This document shows, in pieces, positions 57,665 through 64,000 of a stretch of DNA of 64,000 nt; positions within the stretch are counted from its first letter, which is position 1, and each line of letters starts with the position of its first letter. Under the pieces are notes generated by a model. It searched no databases. It was not told the DNA's origin and was given only the letters and a program-made list of their open reading frames with translations. The translations under genes were made by a program, and so were the position numbers. The DNA is from Campanula takesimana (taxonomy: Eukaryota; Streptophyta; Magnoliopsida; Asterales; Campanulaceae). Location of the stretch: positions 1,000,026 to 1,064,025 of the forward strand of contig JAOWBW010000159.1 of the NCBI GenBank assembly GCA_026119855.1. Direction: 5' to 3'.

Positions 57665-57912
57665 GGGCTCGTTTGGTGGCAGCTTGATAGGATTAGTCCG
57701 TATTAATAGTCGGAAGATTATTAATCGGGGGATTAATTACACCACTTTTTTTTATGAGTAAATATGAAGGGGGTTAGAGGGGATAAGATTTGATAAGAAG
57801 CTTATTCGAATTGTACATATGATTAATAATCGGATTGCATTTAGTCTACCAAACACCAAGATTATTGAGCTAATAATCATATCTAGCTCTAATCAGGCTA
57901 CCAAACGAGCCC
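57665..57912. mobile_element. GGGCTCGTTTGGT-type MITE (248 bp)
   Basis: Left GGGCTCGTTTGGTGGCAGC and right (inverted) GGGCTCGTTTGGTAGCCTGA; TGT on both sides (57662-57664, 57913-57915). Inner arms pair through TTATTAATC / GATTATTGAG. The 3-bp duplication fits PIF/Harbinger loosely. Confidence 0.75.
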
Positions 57913-57950
57913 TGTGACTGTGAGTGTAGATGGTTGGGTAAGAAAGAGTA

Positions 57951-58261
57951 CTCCCTCCGTCTCATTTGAACCTTCACCATTTTGGTGATGACACACAAAT
58001 TAAGGAATGTGATGAGTGTAAGAAGGGTTGTGAGAGAGAAGAAGTTAGTGGGTATGACAAGTGGGACCTACAATTTAAATGTGTGAGTGGGGAAAGTTAG
58101 TGGATATAACAAGTAGGCCCCATAATTTAAGTATGTAAGAGGAAGAAGTTAGTGATTATGACAAGCGAGACCTACATTTTTTACCATTTTAAAAAAGGAT
58201 AGAGCTTTTAACGGGACACCCATTTATGTAAAAGATGAAACTTCAAATGGGATTGAGGGAG
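57951..58261. mobile_element. Stowaway MITE upstream of the SPA gene (311 bp)
   Basis: Left CTCCCTCCGTCTCATTTGAA pairs with right TTCAAATGGGATTGAGGGAG; TA at 57949-57950 and 58262-58263. It ends about 0.6 kb before the likely first exon of the SPA gene. Confidence 0.87.
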
Positions 58262-59018
58262 TATATCGTTTGATAAGGGGTTTCTAGCTTACTAAAATGT
58301 TTCATGTTCGATCTATAGGAATGCAGACTTGTTAAATTTTGTTGGGAGAGCTTTGCCACCCATTTATCATCCTACCTGGTTTGAACCGTATTAATCGGTA
58401 TCCAATGTGCTGTTCAGATACATGTAAAGATAAAAAATGAAAAAAAAAAATAATAAGGCGACTATGAATGCAATTTTTTTTTCTTTTTGTACATTACATA
58501 CGCTTCCAACTTATTATAAGTTATGCATTTTTTTGTTACTGTCAAAGTATTCACTTTGTTTCAATCGAATTAGGATAATTTTTTATTTTGAATGTCTCAC
58601 TTAAAATAAGATATTTTTAAAATAAAAATGTTTTATTTAATGTGACTCGCATCCGTAACTACTATCAATTTTCACTCGTAATTCTCATCACACATTCTCA
58701 TTCCTATCTTACAAATGTAGTGACTATCTGACTTTTCAAAAGGATACATTAGCAGTCAAAATAAGTCTTATGAACATTGGATTAATTATACTCCTTTTAA
58801 CGCATAATTGAGTGGTAGAGATATTTCTTGCCATTTCACTATTTCAGGCAAGTACCACATATTTCCTCCCCCTATCTCTCTACATCGAACCAAGTCTAGG
58901 GTTTATCTTTCCGGTGGTTTAATTCAATTCAATTCCCCCTATTCGACCCATCTCCTTCCCGGTAGAGTTACGAATTCACTCAGTTTTTGCTCAATTTCTT
59001 CGTCTTTGGTCCAATAAG

Positions 59019-59793
59019 GTACGTCGATCTTTCAAGTTAATCCTAATTGTTAATTTCTGTTTCAGTTCACTGAAATTGTAAATTCATTGCTCCTTGCAAG
59101 TTATTGTCTATGAAATTAATGAATTTTTATTATTTGGTCATAATCCAGCTAATTGAAAATTTTCATTTCTTACTTGGGTTACGGCAGACACCACTTGACA
59201 AATTATGTAATTGTTTAGAGATGAAGGAAGCTCTTGAATTTTGAGTTCTTGGCTCGCAAGTGATGTATTAAGGTGTGATATCAACTGATTTTTAATTGGA
59301 AAGAATACTGGGAATAGTGGATGTATTTCTAATTAAATAGCAATGCTATGAATTTGGCCAAACTTTGACTCGTTAGCTGGCTCCTGATTGAAGGGTCAAG
59401 GAGTGTTTTTCGTTCTCCAAAATACACACTTTGTAGTTTTCTATTGAATGTTACACATTTGTGGGTGAAAGATAGATCAACGTTGAGAAATGGAACTAGC
59501 TTACTTTTTGTTATTGGCAATGATGGCTTGCTCTTGTTGTTGTCATCCATGAGTTAAATTACTGTGGTGGAATGGATTGGCAGGAGTGGGGTAGATAGGC
59601 TTTGAGCTTGTAGTTTTTGGTGCAAGAAAAGGAGTCTGTCTCTCAGTTTTATCATTATTATTTTTTATTTTTTATTTTTTATTGCAAGCATGAACGTTGA
59701 GTGTTCATCTGTGACACCCTTCGTATTATATGACCTGTCATATCTCTTCCCATACTGAGTTCATTAGTAATTGTTTTATTCTTGTTGTTTCAG
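59019..59793 (+). other. Probable 5' UTR intron of the SPA gene
   Basis: Exon-like pyrimidine-rich leader (about 58850-59018) ends AATAAG before GTACGTCG, a good donor; TTGTTTCAG at 59785-59793 is a good acceptor, 150 bp upstream of the start codon. Leader introns of this kind are common in large plant regulatory genes. Confidence 0.65.
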
Positions 59794-59819
59794 ACTAGTT
59801 GAAGCACTCGTAGGATTCA

Positions 59820-59920
59820 ATGAGTTTTCTTATGACGGCATGTATGACATATTGGAGGATGGAGTGACTGCGATTGATGCCATTGGTAGCAGATTCCTCT
59901 CAAACAAAGAGAGAGATTAG
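59820..59920 (+). promoter_or_regulatory. Two overlapping short upstream ORFs in the SPA leader
   Basis: After the UTR acceptor, uORF 1 (59820-59867) encodes MSFLMTACMTYWRME and uORF 2 (59840-59920) encodes a 26-residue peptide starting MYDILEDGVTAID, in another frame. Both stop before the main ATG at 59944, so they could reduce or tune translation. The alternative is that transcription starts further downstream. Confidence 0.5.
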
Positions 59921-59943
59921 TCACTTACTCTGGCAGCTCTACT

Positions 59944-61320
59944 ATGTTGGAATATCAGGAAATGATTATACCTAATGAGATTGATGACCTCGAGAGCTCA
60001 CCTGGGTTGTTTCCCGATTTCTTGGACAGTAAGAACATTAACAGGATTGGTGCATCTGAACATGCAAGCACCAGCCCTCATTGTATTGATAGTTCTGGAG
60101 GCTTGATTGAGGAGTTGACACTGACAAATTATAACAGCGGAAAAGCAATTGTGGGTGCTTCAAGCATAAAAGAGAAAGTGCAGACCAGACATAACCAGTG
60201 GCAGCATTCGTATCAAAGAGCTGGTGGAACTGGGAGTGGGAATCAAAATGTTGAAGGTGCTTACAGGGATAATGTTGGGGCAATTCCCAGTGTCTGGGAG
60301 GATGAGGGATCCACTTTTTTCTCTGGGTTTTGGGATAAAAGAACACCAAGTGAGAGTCATAATGGAAAGATGGACCATTCTCCGATCAATGAAAATAAAT
60401 CCGTTCCAAGCACTACATTGTTGTCTCCTGGGGGCATTCGGACAAAGATTTTATCCAAATCAGGGTTTTCAGAGTATTTTGTTAAAAATACATTGAAAGG
60501 TAAGGGAGTCATCTGTAGAAGCTCATCTCGCGATGGGTCTGGTGTTGATATTCCTGGACAGGGTTGTCCAAAGGTTGCTGGTGTTGCTATTGTAGATTCC
60601 GATGTAGCTCAGAACACAAGTAAGGAAACCATCGTTCGTCCTTCCCGTGGTTTTTCAGAGCCTAGGCCTGTTCCTTCCCCTGATGCTTTTTGTGACGGTG
60701 TGAGTTTAAGAGAATGGCTGAAAGCTGGTCAGAACAAGGCAAATAGAGTCAAGAGCTTGCACATATTTAAGCAGATTTTGGTTTTGGTGGATTTATCTCA
60801 TTCCCGAGGAGTGGCCTTGCAAGAGTTACGGCCATCATACTTCAAGTTGTTGCCATCAAACCAGGTTATGTACCTAGGGTGGCCTGTCCAGAAAGAAATT
60901 GTTGAGTATGTCAGGGATCAAAATGTTTACAACTCCGAAAGTGGTATGGATGAGAAGAGGCTATTGGAAACAAGTATTTATTCAGGTACTAGTCAATGCC
61001 CAAAGAAGAGGAAGATTGGAGACAATAGGAATTATTTTGGAAAGTGGCCTCAGTTTCCAGTACGATTAGGTACCAAGCCCAGCACTCCCTATGACACCAG
61101 TGCTATTTTTGGTGGTGCACAAGATTTGAGAACTGGATTTAATGAACATATGGTCCGGAGCAAGTATAGCAGCCCCCACGTGTCTAGTGCATCCCAAATA
61201 ATATCAAGTTTTGCAAGTGATCCTTTGGAAGAGAAGTGGTATACCAGCCCGGAGGAGCTTGGAGAGAGGTGCTGCACATTGTCCTCTAATATTTACTCTC
61301 TGGGGATTCTTCTGTTTGAG
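59944..61320 (+). CDS. SPA1: SPA1/SPA2-like protein, first coding exon (459 codons; continues beyond the window)
   Basis: Seen: ATG at 59944 is the first after an in-frame stop. The N-terminal region has EELTLTNYNSG and VQTRHNQWQHSYQRAGG. From about residue 250 a kinase-like domain follows: VSLREWLKAGQNK, FKQILVLVDLSHSRGVALQE (a degenerate catalytic-loop region), then PKKRKIGD (nuclear signal type) and EEKWYTSPEELGERC (like the APE region) to SLGILLFE. The exon ends in phase 0 at a GT donor (61321). Known: SPA proteins bind COP1 and form the nuclear E3 ligase complex that degrades photomorphogenesis factors in darkness; the C-terminal coiled coil and WD40 repeats would lie right of this window. 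The first-exon layout fits SPA1/SPA2 rather than the shorter SPA3/SPA4; which of the two is uncertain. Confidence 0.9.
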
Positions 61321-64000
61321 GTGCGGCAATTTCTTTTCACCCCACTCATTTTTCTTATCCCCAACATTTATGCTCATAATTCATAAGATAGTGAAGTGTT
61401 AATGTGGTTATAGCAATGTTGGACTTGAGTTGATTTATGATACTTTGACACTGACTTCTATCCGATTAGAAATTGAAGTGGCTGGAATATATATAACATG
61501 ATAGTGATTCTAGGACAAATGGGGTATTGGAAATCAAAACATGAAGTAATAAATGCAAGTTTATTATTGGATTTTTTTTTTGAAAAAAATAAAGATTTTG
61601 CTGATTGGATTTATGAAGCATGTATGATTGAGTATTAGATTTGTTGCAGGAATCACTTTCTAGCAACCTGAGTTACTGATACCTCTCTATCATACAAGTT
61701 TGGTCATGCTATTTGGAAATTAACATTTTGGTTGTCTGACTAAATTATAGTTGTTCGTATTGCTTATGGATTTTTTTGCTCGTATGCAGTCTCCTTACAG
61801 TAGGTGAATTTCCTTCTGTTTAGCTGCATATACATTGTTGGTTCCCTCTTTAACAGCTTAAGGGCTCGTTTGGTAGGCCGATAGGGATAAGCACGGCTAA
61901 TAATCAGTGTAATATTTATCACCCGATTATTAATAATCTGGGTTAATACTCCTGCTGTAAATTTTTATATGGTGTTTGATAAAAACTGTATAAGGAACGA
62001 GATTAATATTCAAATTACCAAATTATCCAATTTTTAAATTCTTCTTCTTCGGATGTTTCTAGTGATAAACAAAGCCTAATTTCTATGAAATTCACCTGCA
62101 ACTAACCGTAAGAAAAAGCAAAGTCATATACGAAAGCCTGGCTTGGGTCTTAATTCAGATTGTAATTTATCTTCTTCTCCTTCTTTTGTATGATCTGATC
62201 CATAAAATAACACAGATCTTCAGAACAAAAAAAATACTGATTATCTATGCGCCCAAGAACCTGGACTATAGAAATTAAGAAATAAGAAAGAAGTAGGGCG
62301 TGAGTGGTGGCAGCCATGGAAGTGGGCGAAGGCGCCTTGCATAACAACTACAATGGCGGTGGCTGGAAGACAAGAAAGAGTATACTTATTAAGGTCACTT
62401 GCCAAGATCTAATACTTACAAATCTGATTAAAAATCATTATATACAGATCTTGGTTGAACTATCATAGATCTGGGTTGAGACATGGGATTTCGAAATTTA
62501 TATTCTGAGTAGAGGGAAGAATTATAGTATGGGTTTAGAAAGATTGAGGTGTACAAACTTGAGTTCTCACAAAAAAAAGAGCTACAGGTCGTCATCGTCA
62601 TGTAATTTTCGTACTGATTAGAGGGCAACTTCGTCAAATAAATTTAAACCGCAAGACCCGTTGTACGCTGATTAATAATACCACCCCTCCTTCATGTTCT
62701 AATAATCAGGGGGTAAAGCCATTTAACGGGATAATATCGATTATTAATACGTAGCGCAATTATCTACCAAACGCGTAAGCTTACGTACTAATAATCCAAT
62801 CCAACACTGTTACGGGTTACCAAACGCCAACGCGGCAATTTATTTGGGAAGGTAAAAAACGGAAAACACAAATATTAGTTTGGGACGGAGGGAGTACATG
62901 AGTTGGTACCTTAACAACTTGTACAGTAAGTAGGGCTTCGAGTAACAATCAGTTGAGGACAGGCCATTGTTTCTTCAGAAAATTTAGATGTGAAACAACT
63001 TATAAGTGGGGTAGATATTGTGGAAGTCAAACAAATCAAATTGTACTACCATGACCAAAAAATTGGTTGTAATAATTTATATGCAGCTAAACAGAAGGAA
63101 TTTGGGATTAATGCCATTTCTCAGTTAGCCAATAACCTCCTTCATTTTGCTTCCCACTGATGTATTAGAAGTGCGCAACAACCAACAACTTTAGAGGCCA
63201 GATTTTGATTTTCCGCTGTAGAAAACTAGGCCTTAAACCGATGGTTGAGGGGTTGCTATGGTTGAAGAGACATAAATTGTTGGATTAGGGCATGTTTGGC
63301 TTGTAGGACTTGAGATGACATTCCTATACCCGTCATTCCAATATTTGGTCCGTATCTTATCAAAGGCACCCAGATGGAGACGGAGGCAATTAGAAAAGAA
63401 CAAGAATTGGAACAAGAAGAAATTGGAGAAAAAAGATTGCCCTTAAAAGGGATCAGATATGCTCGAAGACCACAAACAGCGGCAGGGTAAACCACTGCCT
63501 CTTTCGATACCGAACTTTTATCATGAGTGCAACCACATAACGAGCAAGGCATCTTTATCTCAAGCAGAAGACAGATGCAACTCCAGAAACTTTACCCCAT
63601 CTATCCCATAAAGACTACCTTGTTTACTATATATGTATTTCATAAAATACTTCTCCACTTTCTAAGAGTGAGGTTTTTTATTTATTTTTTAAAATTTCCT
63701 ACTACGCCCCCGCAGAGAACATGATTTTTCATCCGTGACTCAATGATTACACAACAAAAAAGTAGTGGCATCGTAAATAGGGGCTATTCAAGAAAAGTTG
63801 ATTAAAATATATTAAATAATGATCTTGCTTGATTTGTGTGGAAACTCGAGCACGGCAGTCTTTTTTTTTGGATGGACGATGGACGGAGTATTTAATATGG
63901 CAATGGAGGCGACAGCTGCAACACCATAATTTCCATAGGAGTCCACCATAAACTGCCGAAGATTTGGTTTTACTGTATGATAAACCAGCGAGATATTTTG
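61321..64000 (+). other. First coding intron of the SPA gene (incomplete), transposon-rich
   Basis: No second SPA exon is visible, so this intron is at least 2.68 kb. It holds the GGGCTCGTTTGGT element at 61862, a short inverted pair (CCTTCTGTTTAGCTGCATAT near 61813 against its inverse near 63075), and lone Stowaway ends (GGGACGGAGGGAGTA about 62882-62896, GGACGGAGTA about 63880). The 98-codon minus-strand frame at 63256-63552 has no recognised domain. Confidence 0.6.
61862..62828. mobile_element. Larger relative of the GGGCTCGTTTGGT MITE in the SPA intron
   Basis: Left GGGCTCGTTTGGTAGGCCGA; right end (inverted) GGCGTTTGGTAACCCGTAAC followed by GGATTATTAG as in the left arm. A second CTACCAAACGCG lies 60 bp inside. 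The interior (62030-62640) is unique. Right limit approximate, no target duplication found. Confidence 0.55.

Noticed and set aside
63256..63552. 98-codon minus-strand frame with several cysteines, considered as a small secreted protein
   Set aside because: Cysteine spacing fits no known pattern, there is no signal peptide, and it is antisense within the SPA intron.

Overview
This is nuclear DNA of a flowering plant, almost certainly a eudicot. The genes carry GT-AG introns, intergenic DNA is AT-rich, and transposable elements dominate: Stowaway, Mutator-like (MULE) and PIF/Harbinger-like miniature elements, a Ty1-copia element, a Ty3-gypsy element and solo LTRs. There are no prokaryotic or CRISPR features. 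I cannot name the species from the sequence.

Left part (1-13.1 kb): two tandem minus-strand genes of the COP1-interactive protein 1 (CIP1) coiled-coil family. The first runs off the left edge; the second is complete (817 aa). Both have a 94-nt first coding exon ending in the same phase. The 6.3 kb between them holds a Harbinger-like MITE, three Stowaway MITEs inside one another, and a MULE inside a Stowaway. A probable solo LTR with a G-box cluster follows. At 13.5-19.2 kb lies a plus-strand three-exon gene for a 554-aa coiled-coil/acidic protein of unknown function; its large second intron holds an internal duplication and two Stowaways.

Middle (20.7-46.4 kb): two MULE-type elements with 9-bp target duplications, then an unknown gene (locus A) split by a five-level nest. 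A Stowaway sits in the gene, a copia element in the Stowaway, a gypsy-type solo LTR, a gypsy element and another solo LTR sit in the copia, and a further solo LTR sits in the first. Every junction is visible, so the order of events can be read. Remaining exons of the gene lie at 41.6-42.9 kb. A truncated inverted copy (locus B, 56.3-56.8 kb) preserves the uninterrupted site. AT-rich repeat units with hairpin heads follow, interrupted by a further element whose target duplication was itself hit by a Stowaway.

Right part (46.5-64 kb): a 0.74-kb tandem duplication split by a long-TIR MULE, a broken NAC-domain-like gene, a Harbinger-like MITE, a second copy of the MULE family seen at 21 kb, locus B, and the 5' part of a SPA1/SPA2-like gene. 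In the SPA gene the 5' UTR is spliced and has two short uORFs. Its first coding exon encodes the N-terminal and kinase-like regions, and the coiled-coil/WD40 part lies beyond the right edge.

Functionally, the recognisable host genes at both ends belong to families that partner the light-signalling E3 ligase COP1 (CIP1 family and SPA family). The rest is mostly transposon history. I found no clearly new biochemical system.
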